Below are positions 1 through 7,750 of a stretch of DNA of 11,678 bases, in pieces. Position 1 is the stretch's first letter. Each line of letters begins with the position of its first letter. The translations under genes and the position numbers were made by a program. This DNA comes from CALGFH01 sp045807325 (GTDB taxonomy: Bacteria > Actinomycetota > CALGFH01). Location: positions 1 to 11,678 of the forward strand of contig JBJMHP010000169.1 in NCBI GenBank assembly GCA_045807325.1, written 5' to 3'. A model generated the notes under the pieces. It was not told the DNA's origin. It did not search any database and saw nothing but the letters and a program-made list of their open reading frames with translations.

Positions 1-5
1 GGACC

Positions 6-659
6 TCAGACATGGGCGAGCAGCCTGTCCAGCGGCTCCGGCACGTTGGTGAGGTCCAGCGCGTCCACGAGCAGCTGCGCGTACCGGGTCTTGCGGCCAC
101 TGCCGGTGCCCATGAAGCGGTGGAGCTGCTGGTGGAGGCCGCGTTCCCGCTGGGCCGGCTGCCGCTGGAAGGTGCGGAACGGCCCCAGCTCTCCCTGGGA
201 CGCGACCACCTGCTCCACGGCGGCGGCGCCCAGGCAGCGGATCAGCTCGTCCTCCAGGTCGAGCACGCACACATAGAACCCGAGCGACGCCATGTCGGCG
301 CGATCGAGGTTGGCGCCGAGGCCGGCCCGCTCGAGCCCGCGGCGGACGTCGCCCTCCTCCCCGGCGTCACACAGCCCGGCCAGGGTGAGGTCCAGCCCGC
401 CGGGGCCGAACAGCCGCAGGTAGCGTCCGATGCTCCTGGCACCGCCCATCGGCACGACGCCGACACCCTCGCCGGCAAGGTCACGACCACGGCGGGCGGC
501 CATCGCCTGGACCGCGACCCGGTCGCTGACCCCTTCGACGAGCACCACCGTTCGCGCGTCGACACCGGCCAGGGCGTCCGCGGCGGCAGCCAGCTCGGCG
601 TCCCGGCCGGCGGCCGACGACTGGGGCGCTGCGGGTGGGCGCGGCAGCTGCTCGTTCAC
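6..659 (-). CDS. Stand-alone TOPRIM-domain protein (OLD-nuclease-like)
   Basis: A 217-residue protein from a GTG start. Residues 37-100 look like a TOPRIM fold: a beta strand ending in VVLVEGVSD (Glu42 is the usual general acid/base Glu), then a Gly-rich turn VVPMGGARSIGRYL, then LCDAGEE with Asp98 and Glu101. A further strand, YVCVLDLEDELI (residues 129-140), carries more acidic residues. Residues 145-217 are predicted helical and Arg-rich. The arrangement resembles the C-terminal TOPRIM half of OLD-family ATP-dependent endonucleases, but no ATPase domain is attached, so metal-dependent nucleic-acid cleavage or nucleotidyl transfer is inferred from the family only. It lies 81 nt downstream of purH on the same strand. 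The start has no good Shine-Dalgarno match; the core begins at about residue 37, so a shorter start is possible. Family fairly sure, function unknown. Confidence 0.72.
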   Translation of the reverse strand: MNEQLPRPPAAPQSSAAGRDAELAAAADALAGVDARTVVLVEGVSDRVAVQAMAARRGRDLAGEGVGVVPMGGARSIGRYLRLFGPGGLDLTLAGLCDAGEEGDVRRGLERAGLGANLDRADMASLGFYVCVLDLEDELIRCLGAAAVEQVVASQGELGPFRTFQRQPAQRERGLHQQLHRFMGTGSGRKTRYAQLLVDALDLTNVPEPLDRLLAHV

Positions 660-687
660 CTGGCAAGGCTAGCGCCCGCGGCGCCAG

Positions 688-714
688 CGGGTCGCGGCGG
701 TTTCCAGCGACCCG
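688..714 (-). other. Hairpin between purH and the TOPRIM gene
   Basis: Positions 688-695 (cgggtcgc) pair perfectly with 707-714 (gcgacccg) around an 11-nt loop. It sits in the 81-nt gap after purH and before the TOPRIM gene. No T-run follows on the minus strand, so it is either a GC-rich attenuating or terminating hairpin or an RNA-stability structure. A second small hairpin, cgggt-gggg-acccg, is at 724-737. Pairing is seen directly; the role is inferred. Confidence 0.4.
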
Positions 715-734
715 GCGCTCTTCCGGGTGGGGAC

Positions 735-750
735 CCGCCACTAGTGGCGG
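735..750. other. 16-bp perfect palindrome over the purH stop codon
   Basis: The sequence ccgccactagtggcgg equals its own reverse complement and contains the purH TAG (741-743 on the plus strand). In RNA it folds as a 6-bp stem with a CTAG loop. The left half on the coding strand encodes the end of the conserved RHFRH tail of PurH, so half of the symmetry is imposed by protein sequence. It may help end transcription or protect the 3' end, together with the hairpin at 688-714. Confidence 0.35.
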
Positions 751-2438
751 AAGTGGCGGCGGCCGGTGTGGAGCATCGTGATGCCGGCCGCGGCGGCGGC
801 CGCGGTGACCTCGGGGTCGCGGACGCTGCCGCCGGGCTGGGCCACGGCCAGGACCCCGGCGGCGGCCAGGGCCTCGACGCCGTCGGCGAAGGGGAAGTAG
901 GCGTCGCTGCCGGCGGCCGCCCCCTGGGCCCGCTCCCCCGCCTTGGCCACGGCGATCCGGACCGAGTCGACCCGGCTCTGCTGGCCGGCCCCGACCCCGA
1001 CGACCCGGCCGTCCCTGGCCAGCACGATCGCGTTGGACTTCACCTGCCCGGCCACCGACCAGGCGAGGGCCAGGTCGGCCAACAGCTCCGGACCGGGCGG
1101 GTCGCCGGTCTGGAGGGCCCAGTCAGCGGGGTCGTCGCCGCCGGGGTCTGGCTCCTGGGCCAGCAGTCCCCCGGCCACCGAGCGGACGGCCAGCCAGCCG
1201 TCCGGGCGGGCGGGGTCGATCCGGACCAGCCGCAGCGACGGCTTGCCGGCCAGCACGGCCAGGGCCTCCTCGTCGAACCCGGGCGCGACCACGACCTCGG
1301 TGAAGATGCCGGCGATCCGCTTGGCGGTGGCCGCGTCCAGCGGGCGCGACAGGCCCACGACCCCACCGAAGGCACTGACCGGGTCGCCGTCCAGGGCCCC
1401 CGCGTAGGCCTCCTCCAGGGTCGCCCCGAAGGCCGCCCCGCACGGGTTGGTGTGCTTGACGATGGCCGCGAACGGCCGACCGGCGTGCTCGACGACCAGG
1501 GCAAGGGCGGCGTCCGCGTCGAGCAGGTTGTTGTACGACAGCTCCTTGCCCGCAACCTGGGTCGCCGCCCCCAGGCCCCAGGGGCCGCCTGGTCCCTCGA
1601 CGACGTAGAAGGCCGCCCCCTGGTGTGGGTTCTCGCCGTACCGCAGGGACTGCCGGAGGCGGCCTGCGACCGTCAACCGCGGGGGGAAGGGGGGCCCGGG
1701 TGGGTGCGGGGGGGCCTGTGGACGACCGGACGCATCCCGCTCCGCGGTTGGGCTACGCTCCCCCACCGGGGGACCCGACCACGGCGGGTCGGGGTGCGGC
1801 GCGCCCCGGGTCGGGGGGGTCGCGGTCGTCGGGGGAGCCGCGGTCGCCGTCATCCAGGAGGCGACCGCGGTGTCGTAGGCGGCGGTTCGGGTGAACGCCT
1901 TGGCGGCGAGGGTGCGGCGTTCGGAAGGCGTGGTGCCGCCGGTGGTGAGGGCCGTCTCGACCAGTGGGTAGTCCGAGGGGTCGCAGACGACGGCGACCCA
2001 GGTGTGGTTCTTGGCGGCGGCTCGGACCATGGCGGGGCCGCCGATGTCGATGCGCTCGATGGCCAGGGAGGGGTCGACGTCCGGGGTGGCGACGGTCTCC
2101 TCGAACGGGTAGAGGTTGACCACGACCAGGTCGAAGGCGGCGATGCCGGCGGCGTCGAGCTCGGCCTGGTGGCCCGGGCGGGCGCGGTCGGCGAGGAGGC
2201 CGGCGTGGACCTTGGGATGCAGGGTCTTGACCCGGCCGTCGAGGAGCTCCGGGAAGCCGGTCAGCTCCTCGACCCGGGTGACGTCGAGGCCGTGGGCCTC
2301 GAGGGCGGTCGCGGTCGAGCCGGTCGAGACGACCTCGACCCCGGCGGCGGCCAGCGCGCGGGCGAGCCGGTCCAGGCCCTGCTTGTCGAACACGCTGACC
2401 AGGGCCCGGCGGATGGGCAGGCGCTCCTCCGGGCTCAC
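741..2438 (-). CDS. purH: Bifunctional AICAR transformylase / IMP cyclohydrolase
   Basis: Carries out the last two steps of purine synthesis: formylation of AICAR with 10-formyl-THF, then ring closure to IMP, in the cytoplasm. Residues 9-195 form the IMP cyclohydrolase (MGS-like) domain, with VVSTGSTA (37-44), GRVKTLHPKVHAGLLA (69-84) and VNLYPFEETV. Residues 256-565 form the transformylase domain, with LRYGENPHQ (265-273), KHTNPCG (328-334), SAFGG (355-359), KSNAIV and the C-terminal RHFRH. The GTG start shares GTGA with the purN stop (4-nt overlap) and has GAGGAGG 7 nt upstream, which fixes it. At 565 residues it is about 40 longer than the usual roughly 520. The excess is a Pro/Ala/Thr-rich insert at about residues 197-254, exactly between the domains. 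All recognisable motifs are intact, so it is probably functional. Confidence 0.97.
   Translation of the reverse strand: MSPEERLPIRRALVSVFDKQGLDRLARALAAAGVEVVSTGSTATALEAHGLDVTRVEELTGFPELLDGRVKTLHPKVHAGLLADRARPGHQAELDAAGIAAFDLVVVNLYPFEETVATPDVDPSLAIERIDIGGPAMVRAAAKNHTWVAVVCDPSDYPLVETALTTGGTTPSERRTLAAKAFTRTAAYDTAVASWMTATAAPPTTATPPTRGAPHPDPPWSGPPVGERSPTAERDASGRPQAPPHPPGPPFPPRLTVAGRLRQSLRYGENPHQGAAFYVVEGPGGPWGLGAATQVAGKELSYNNLLDADAALALVVEHAGRPFAAIVKHTNPCGAAFGATLEEAYAGALDGDPVSAFGGVVGLSRPLDAATAKRIAGIFTEVVVAPGFDEEALAVLAGKPSLRLVRIDPARPDGWLAVRSVAGGLLAQEPDPGGDDPADWALQTGDPPGPELLADLALAWSVAGQVKSNAIVLARDGRVVGVGAGQQSRVDSVRIAVAKAGERAQGAAAGSDAYFPFADGVEALAAAGVLAVAQPGGSVRDPEVTAAAAAAGITMLHTGRRHFRH
1681..1850 (-). 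other. Proline-rich, G/C-homopolymer insert in purH (G-quadruplex motif)
   Basis: This segment encodes the extra linker of PurH (about residues 197-253), rich in Pro with blocks such as PPHPPGPPFPPR. On the plus strand 1681-1714 reads as G-runs of 6, 6, 3, 3 and 7 separated by 1-3 nt, a textbook G-quadruplex pattern on the template strand. Further along are a hairpin tccccc-acc-ggggga at 1759-1773 and a G7 run near 1814-1820. The flanking purH sequence has ordinary codon texture. The insert keeps the reading frame. It may be a captured palindromic or repeat sequence, or a slippage-expanded linker. Confidence 0.6.
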
Positions 2439-3106
2439 CTGGGGACCTCCTCGGGCTCGACGATGCGGGCGCGGCGGCCCTCGACCCGGACCCGGCCCTC
2501 GGCGAGGAGCCGGACCGCCGTCGGGAGCAGCCGGTGCTCCTCCGCCTTGATGCGCTCGTGGAGGCGGTCCTCGTCGTCGCCGCCCTCGACCGGCACCGGC
2601 GACTGGAACAGCACCGGGCCGTGGTCGACCTCCTCGTCGACCAGGTGGACGGTGCAGCCGGTGACCTTGACCCCGTAGGCGAGGGCGTCGTGGACGGCGT
2701 GGGCGCCCCGGAAGGCCGGGAGCAGGCTGGGGTGGGTGTTGACGATCCGGTCGGGAAAGGCCCGGACGAACCCGGGGCCGAGGATGCGCATGAACCCGGC
2801 CAGGCAGACCACGTCCGGCCGGGCGGCGGCGACCCGGTCGCGCAGGGCCAGGTCGTAGGCCGGGCGGTCGGGGTGGTCGGCCGGCCGCACGACGGCGGTG
2901 TCGACACCGGCCCGGCGCGCCCGCTCCAGCCCGTAGGCGTCGGGGCGGTCGGCCGCGACCAGGACGACGGCCAGCCCGGAGCCGGGCTCGGCGGCCGCGT
3001 CCAGCAGCGCCTGGAGGTTGGAGCCGTGGCCGGACACCAGCACGACCACCCGCTTGTCGTCCGCCGCGGCCTCCCCGGTTCTCGGTACCCGGGCGGATGC
3101 TGCCAT
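2435..3106 (-). CDS. purN: Phosphoribosylglycinamide formyltransferase
   Basis: Transfers the formyl group of 10-formyl-THF to GAR, the third step of purine synthesis. Seen motifs: VVVLVSGHGSNLQALL (phosphate-binding loop), CLAGFMRILGP, the active-site NTHPSLLPAF with Asn and His, GCTVHLVDEEVDHGPVL with the catalytic-loop Asp in VDHG, and a C-terminal LLPTAVRLLAEGRV. I chose the ATG at 3106 (223 residues), leaving 17 residues before the first strand. A GTG at 3160 would give 241 residues, but that codon lies inside the inverted repeat at 3153-3178 and has only a GGGA directly against it. Neither start has a strong ribosome site. The stop overlaps the purH GTG by 4 nt, so the two are translationally coupled. 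Confidence 0.94.
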   Translation of the reverse strand: MAASARVPRTGEAAADDKRVVVLVSGHGSNLQALLDAAAEPGSGLAVVLVAADRPDAYGLERARRAGVDTAVVRPADHPDRPAYDLALRDRVAAARPDVVCLAGFMRILGPGFVRAFPDRIVNTHPSLLPAFRGAHAVHDALAYGVKVTGCTVHLVDEEVDHGPVLFQSPVPVEGGDDEDRLHERIKAEEHRLLPTAVRLLAEGRVRVEGRRARIVEPEEVPR

Positions 3107-3152
3107 CGGGGGCCGGCGCGGGCAACCGCCGACGCGCGCCGGCTGGGAGGAT

Positions 3153-3178
3153 TGAACCACTCCCGCGCATGTGGTTCA
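3153..3178. promoter_or_regulatory. Operator-like inverted repeat between purN and the DUF2752 gene
   Basis: The arms tgaaccac (3153-3160) and gtggttca (3171-3178) are perfectly complementary, 8 bp each with a 10-bp spacer, so the arms sit about two helical turns apart as for a dimeric repressor. The same bases give weak promoter-like boxes on both strands: plus TTGAAC (3152-3157), 17 nt, TTCACT (3175-3180); minus GTGAAC (3179-3174), 17 nt, TTCAAT (3156-3151). It does not resemble the E. coli PurR site. The repeat is seen directly; operator or promoter function is inferred, and an RNA hairpin is the alternative. Confidence 0.4.
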
Positions 3179-3241
3179 CTGCGCCAGCCTGCAAGAACGG
3201 ACGCAGCAGCCTGCCCCAGGCGGAGGGAGCTGGACCGCGGA

Positions 3242-3697
3242 ATGAGGACCGGAAGTGCCCGTGCCCGGCCGGTGGGGGCGGGTCAGCCGGCGGGGGCGTG
3301 GCGGCCGGGGTCGGTGCCGGAGCAGCTCGGTGTGGCGGGGCTGGGCGCCGCCGGGGCGGCGGCCGCCTACCAGGTGGCGCTGGGCGGGAAGGGGCTGTGG
3401 CTCCCCTGCCCGCTGCGGATGCTCACCGGGGTCCCGTGCCCGCTGTGCGGGATGACCACCGCGGCCACCGGGCTGGCCTCCGGCGACCTTGGAGCGGCGC
3501 TGGCGGCCAACCCGTTCGTGCTCCTGCTGGCCGGGTTCACCCTGGTCATGGTCGTGCTGATGGCGGCGCGGGCCATCGGGTGGGTCGCGCCGCCGGCTCA
3601 ATGGCCGGCGTCCCGCCGCCGACAAAGCGACTGGGTGGTCGCGGGGCTGGCCGCCGCCAGCTGGGCGTTCCAGCTCCACCGGTTCGGGTGGGTGTAG
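3242..3697 (+). CDS. DUF2752 small membrane protein
   Basis: A 151-residue protein with the DUF2752 signature: CPLRMLTGVPCPLCGMT (residues 56-72, with Cys56, Cys66 and Cys69), followed by ATGLASGDLGAALAANP, the usual G-D-x-x-A-A-x-x-NP stretch. Hydrophobic segments lie at about 29-46, 90-112 and 129-145, so it is an integral membrane protein. The family function is unknown; the conserved CPxCG suggests a metal or thiol role, which is speculation. The ATG at 3242 follows a GGAGGG run about 14 nt upstream, rather distant. The N-terminal 25 residues are Arg/Gly/Pro-rich and unconserved in appearance. It is divergent from purN and heads a run of three co-oriented membrane-protein genes with gaps of 49 and 46 nt. 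Confidence 0.85.
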   Translation: MRTGSARARPVGAGQPAGAWRPGSVPEQLGVAGLGAAGAAAAYQVALGGKGLWLPCPLRMLTGVPCPLCGMTTAATGLASGDLGAALAANPFVLLLAGFTLVMVVLMAARAIGWVAPPAQWPASRRRQSDWVVAGLAAASWAFQLHRFGWV

Positions 3698-3746
3698 ACC
3701 GGCTCGCCAGGCCGGGTGAGCTGAGCGAGACGACAGGAGGACGACC

Positions 3747-4481
3747 ATGAGCGAGGGGCCGACCCCACGCGAACCGCGGGACGAGCCGCCGCGTGAGCCC
3801 CGTGGCGGGCCGGAGACGCCCGCCGACCGGCCGCCCTCGGATGACCATCCGGCCGATGCCTCGCAGGCTCCCTCCGACGCTCCACGCTGGGAGTCGCCCG
3901 GCACCCCGCCCCCCCGGAGCACCCCGCCTCCGCCACCGGGCGAGGGCACCGCGCCGCTCCCGCCCCAGGCCACCCCGCCGCCGCCGGGCGGGACCTGGGG
4001 CCCCGATCCCGGCGCCACGCCTCCCCCTGCCCCGCCCGGCGGCCAGGGCTGGGGCCAGCCGCCGCCCCCCGGGTACGGCCAGCAGCCCGGCGGCTACCAG
4101 CAGCCCGGCTGGGGTCCGCCCGGCGGCCAGTACCCCGGCCGGCCGACGAGCAGCGGCATGTCCGAGAACGTCGCCTCCGGCCTCTCCTACGGGCTGCCCG
4201 GGATCACCTGGCTCACCGGCCTCATCTTCTACCTGGTCGACAAGCGGCCCGAGGTCCGCTTCCACGCCATGCAGGCGATCGCCTACGGCCTGCTCTGGAC
4301 CCTGGTCTGGGTGGTCCGGCCCTACATGCCGGGACCCATCGGCGCCCTGGTCGGCCTGGTGCTGTTCGCGTTCTTCATCGGCTGGATCGTCCTGATCATC
4401 CAGGGCTTCCAGGGCAGGCACTTCAAGCTGCCTGTGCTCGGCGACTTCGCCGAGCAACAGGCCGGGCGGCCCGACCTGTGA
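3747..4481 (+). CDS. DUF4870-like membrane protein with long proline-rich tail
   Basis: 244 residues. Residues 1-137 are disordered: first charged and Pro-rich (REPRDEPPREP), then poly-Pro blocks, then Gly/Tyr/Gln/Pro repeats (GYGQQPGGYQQPGWGPPGGQYPG, seen in pieces at 109-131). Residues 138-235 form a three-span membrane domain, with hydrophobic stretches near 146-165, 174-191 and 197-220, and the DUF4870/Tic20-like signature VDKRPEVRFHAMQAI (164-178) after the first span. No enzymatic function is known for the family. The ATG has AGGAGG 8 nt upstream, a strong ribosome site. An internal ATG at 4158 would leave only the membrane domain, but the clean ribosome site favours the long form. It is followed 46 nt later by an RDD protein with a similar tail. 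Confidence 0.85.
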   Translation: MSEGPTPREPRDEPPREPRGGPETPADRPPSDDHPADASQAPSDAPRWESPGTPPPRSTPPPPPGEGTAPLPPQATPPPPGGTWGPDPGATPPPAPPGGQGWGQPPPPGYGQQPGGYQQPGWGPPGGQYPGRPTSSGMSENVASGLSYGLPGITWLTGLIFYLVDKRPEVRFHAMQAIAYGLLWTLVWVVRPYMPGPIGALVGLVLFAFFIGWIVLIIQGFQGRHFKLPVLGDFAEQQAGRPDL

Positions 4482-4527
4482 CGGCCGGGCCGGGCAGCGA
4501 CATCCACGACGACAAGGAGCAGCGCAC

Positions 4528-5130
4528 ATGACCCAGGGGTACGGGCCCCAGGACCCCAACCAGCCGGGCTACGGCCAGCAGCCGCCCCAGCCTCCCTACG
4601 GCGGCCAGCCGCCGCCGTACGGGACCCCGGCCCAGCCGGGCTACGGCCCGCCGCCGCCGGCCGCGGGCGGCTACGCGGCCGACCCGCCCGGCCACTACAT
4701 GGGCCGCAGGCTCGCCAACTGGCCCCAGCGGGTCGGCGCCTACCTGATCGACAACCTGATCGCCTCCATCCCGGCGTTCCTGGCCGTCATCCTCTTCAGC
4801 GGCACCCAGCCGGGCGAGAACCCGAGCGCCGGGGCCGGCCTGGTCGCGTTCCTGCTCTACCTGGTCTCGCTCGGCATCTGGATCTACAACCGCGCCATCC
4901 TGGCCGGCCGGACCGGCCAGAGCTGGGGCAAGCAGGTGCTGAGCCTGCGCCTGGTGCGGATGGCCGACGGCCAGCCGATGGGCGGGGGCATGGCCTTCGT
5001 CCGCGACCTGCTCCACATCCTGGACGCCCTACTGTGCTACATCGGGTTCCTGTGGCCGCTGTGGGACAACAGGCGCCAGACCCTGTTCGGCGACAAGATC
5101 ATGAACACGGTGGTGCTGTCCGAAAGCTGA
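4528..5130 (+). CDS. RDD-family membrane protein with GYGQQP-rich tail
   Basis: 200 residues. Residues 1-55 are a Gly/Tyr/Gln/Pro-rich tail (PGYGQQPPQPPYGGQPPPYG). Residues 58-198 are an RDD domain: RRLANWPQRVGAYLIDNLI with Arg68 and Asp75 in the first span, GQSWGKQVLSLRLVR (130-144), and a last span followed by NRRQTLFGDKIMNTVVL. Predicted spans lie at about 71-91, 102-122 and 158-178. RDD proteins are poorly understood; some act in ion transport. AAGGAG lies 8 nt before the ATG. Its stop is only 4 nt from the convergent sucD stop. Context with the DUF2752 and DUF4870-like genes suggests one membrane-protein transcript. Confidence 0.9.
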   Translation: MTQGYGPQDPNQPGYGQQPPQPPYGGQPPPYGTPAQPGYGPPPPAAGGYAADPPGHYMGRRLANWPQRVGAYLIDNLIASIPAFLAVILFSGTQPGENPSAGAGLVAFLLYLVSLGIWIYNRAILAGRTGQSWGKQVLSLRLVRMADGQPMGGGMAFVRDLLHILDALLCYIGFLWPLWDNRRQTLFGDKIMNTVVLSES

Positions 5131-5139
5131 CCGGTCAGC
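5126..5139. other. 14-bp palindrome holding both convergent stop codons
   Basis: The sequence gctgaccggtcagc is a perfect palindrome. It contains the TGA of the RDD gene (5128-5130) and, in mirror position, the TGA of sucD (5135-5137 on the minus strand). In RNA from either side it can fold as a 5-bp stem with a CCGG loop. No T-tract flanks it. It is the only sequence available to separate the two convergent transcripts without entering a gene, so a bidirectional end signal is possible but unproven. Confidence 0.35.
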
Positions 5140-6010
5140 CCTCCTTGACGGCGGCGACGGCCAGCTCGGCCGTCTCGGTGGGGTTGCGGCCGACCCGCAC
5201 CCCCGCCGCCTCCAGGGCCTCGGCCTTGGCCTGGGCGGTGCCGCTGGACCCGGAGATGATCGCCCCGGCATGGCCCATGCGCTTGCCCGGCGGGGCCTCG
5301 AACCCGGCGATGTAGGCGACCACCGGCTTGCTCATCTCCTCGGTCACGAAGCGGGCCGCCCGCTCCTCCTCGTCGCCGCCGATCTCGCCGATCATCACCA
5401 CGGCCTCGGTCTCCGGGTCGTCCTGGAAGCGCCCCAGGATGTCGATGAAGCTGGACCCGACCACCGGGTCGCCACCGATGCCGACGCAGGTCGTCTGGCC
5501 GACCCCGGCCGCCGCCATCTCGTACATGACCTGGTAGGTGAGGGTGCCCGAGCGTGACACGAGGCCGACCGGCCCGGCGTGGGTGATCTCGCCGGGGATG
5601 ATGCCGACGCTCGCCTTGCCGGGCGAGATCACCCCCGGGCAGTTCGGGCCGACCAGGGCCACGCCCTTGGCCTTGATGTAGTTGTAGGCCCTGGTCATGT
5701 CCAGCACCGGGATGTTCTCGGTGATCAGCACCACCACCCCGATGCCGGCGTCGGCGGCCTCGTAGAGGGCGTCCACCGCGAACCGGGCGGGCACGAAGAT
5801 GAGCGAGGTGTTGGCCCCGGTCTCGGCCACGGCCGAGGCGACGGTGTTGAACACCGGGATGCCCTCGACGTCCTGGCCGGCCTTGCCCGGCGTGACCCCG
5901 GCGACCACGTTGGTGCCGTAGTCGCGGTTGCGCAGGGCGTGGAAGCGGCCCTCGCGCCCGGTCAGGCCCTGCACGACCAGCCGGGTCTGGCTGTCGACAA
6001 GGATGGCCAT
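5135..6010 (-). CDS. sucD: Succinyl-CoA synthetase alpha subunit
   Basis: With SucC it interconverts succinyl-CoA and succinate while making ATP or GTP (TCA cycle, cytoplasm). 291 residues, normal length. Seen: the N-terminal CoA-binding Rossmann domain with GLTGREGRFH (15-24) and GVTPGKAGQ (38-46), FVPARFAVDA (72-81), GPNCPGVISP (121-130), SRSGTLTYQ (152-160), and the phosphohistidine segment GHAGAIISGSSGTAQAK with the active-site His at 247. It starts 3 nt after the sucC stop, with a weak AGG-rich ribosome site inside the sucC end, so it is translationally coupled. It converges with the RDD gene, with 4 nt between stops. Confidence 0.97.
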   Translation of the reverse strand: MAILVDSQTRLVVQGLTGREGRFHALRNRDYGTNVVAGVTPGKAGQDVEGIPVFNTVASAVAETGANTSLIFVPARFAVDALYEAADAGIGVVVLITENIPVLDMTRAYNYIKAKGVALVGPNCPGVISPGKASVGIIPGEITHAGPVGLVSRSGTLTYQVMYEMAAAGVGQTTCVGIGGDPVVGSSFIDILGRFQDDPETEAVVMIGEIGGDEEERAARFVTEEMSKPVVAYIAGFEAPPGKRMGHAGAIISGSSGTAQAKAEALEAAGVRVGRNPTETAELAVAAVKEG

Positions 6011-6013
6011 AGG

Positions 6014-7180
<1,167 letters not shown>

Positions 7181-7223
7181 AAGTCGGCCTCTCTCAGTTG
7201 TCGGATGGCGCTGGCGGTGCTGG

Positions 7224-7628
7224 TCAGGCGGCGGTGTCGAGGGCTGCGCGCAGCCACTCGACGATCTTGGAGGTGGGGGTGCCGGGGGTGAAGATCTCGG
7301 CCACCCCCTGCTCCTTGAGCAGGGCGATGTCCTCGCGGGGGATGATCCCGCCGCCGAACACCAGCACGTCGTCGGCGCCCCGCTCGGCAAGCAGCTCGAC
7401 CACGCGGGGGAACAGCGTCATGTGGGCGCCCGAGTGGATCGAGAGCCCGACCGCGTCGGCGTCCTCCTGGACCACGGCGGCGACGATCTGCTCGGGGGTC
7501 TGGTGCAGCCCGGTGTAGATGACCTCCATGCCGGCGTCGCGCAGCGCCCTGGCCACGACCTTGGCGCCCCGGTCGTGCCCGTCCAGCCCCGGCTTGGCCA
7601 CCACGACCCGGATGCGTCCCTGCGCCAC
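7224..7628 (-). CDS. Cobalamin-binding domain protein, methylmalonyl-CoA mutase type
   Basis: A 134-residue free-standing B12-binding domain. The DxHxxG signature is present in KPGLDGHDRGAK (Asp16, His18, Gly21), where His would ligate the cobalt from below. Then come VIYTGLHQTPEQIV, GLSIHSGAHM (61-70) and VFGGGIIP (90-97), all typical of methylmalonyl-CoA mutase small or C-terminal parts. The catalytic TIM-barrel subunit is not in the window. I chose the GTG at 7628 because the family core starts five residues later and GAGAGGGG lies upstream. A GTG at 7694 gives 156 residues, but it would sit almost on the predicted promoter at 7696-7723. It is the first gene of an operon with sucCD, so its product succinyl-CoA would be used by the next enzyme. 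Confidence 0.9.
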   Translation of the reverse strand: MAQGRIRVVVAKPGLDGHDRGAKVVARALRDAGMEVIYTGLHQTPEQIVAAVVQEDADAVGLSIHSGAHMTLFPRVVELLAERGADDVLVFGGGIIPREDIALLKEQGVAEIFTPGTPTSKIVEWLRAALDTAA

Positions 7629-7695
7629 GGTGCCTGCCGCCCCTCTCGCCGTCGCCTGCCGGCTCGCGCTTCGCTGCCGGCCCGCACCTGGCACG

Positions 7696-7723
7696 ATACT
7701 ACCCGGCCATCTCCCCGCCCCAA
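7696..7723 (-). promoter_or_regulatory. Candidate promoter for the B12-domain / sucCD operon
   Basis: On the minus strand TAGTAT (7701-7696) resembles a -10 box (4 of 6) and TTGGGG (7723-7718) a weak -35, with a 16-nt spacer. Transcription would begin near 7689, giving a leader of about 60 nt to the GTG at 7628. It is one of the few AT-containing spots in this divergent gap. Match is modest; the role is inferred. Confidence 0.3.
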
Positions 7724-7750
7724 CGCCCGATCCTGGAGAGGACGACCGCC

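Noticed and set aside
12..2678. 888-codon open frame on the plus strand
   Set aside because: It lies antisense to the TOPRIM gene, purH and purN, shows no family motifs, and is rich in Gly/Arg/Val as expected of a GC-rich shadow frame.
3107..3241. Purine riboswitch upstream of purN
   Set aside because: No three-way-junction core or conserved loop sequences could be recognised; only the simple inverted repeat is evident.
4067..4140. Short GYGQQP-type repeats considered as a tandem DNA repeat or CRISPR-like array
   Set aside because: Units are irregular and in frame; they are protein low-complexity repeats, with no constant repeat-spacer pattern.
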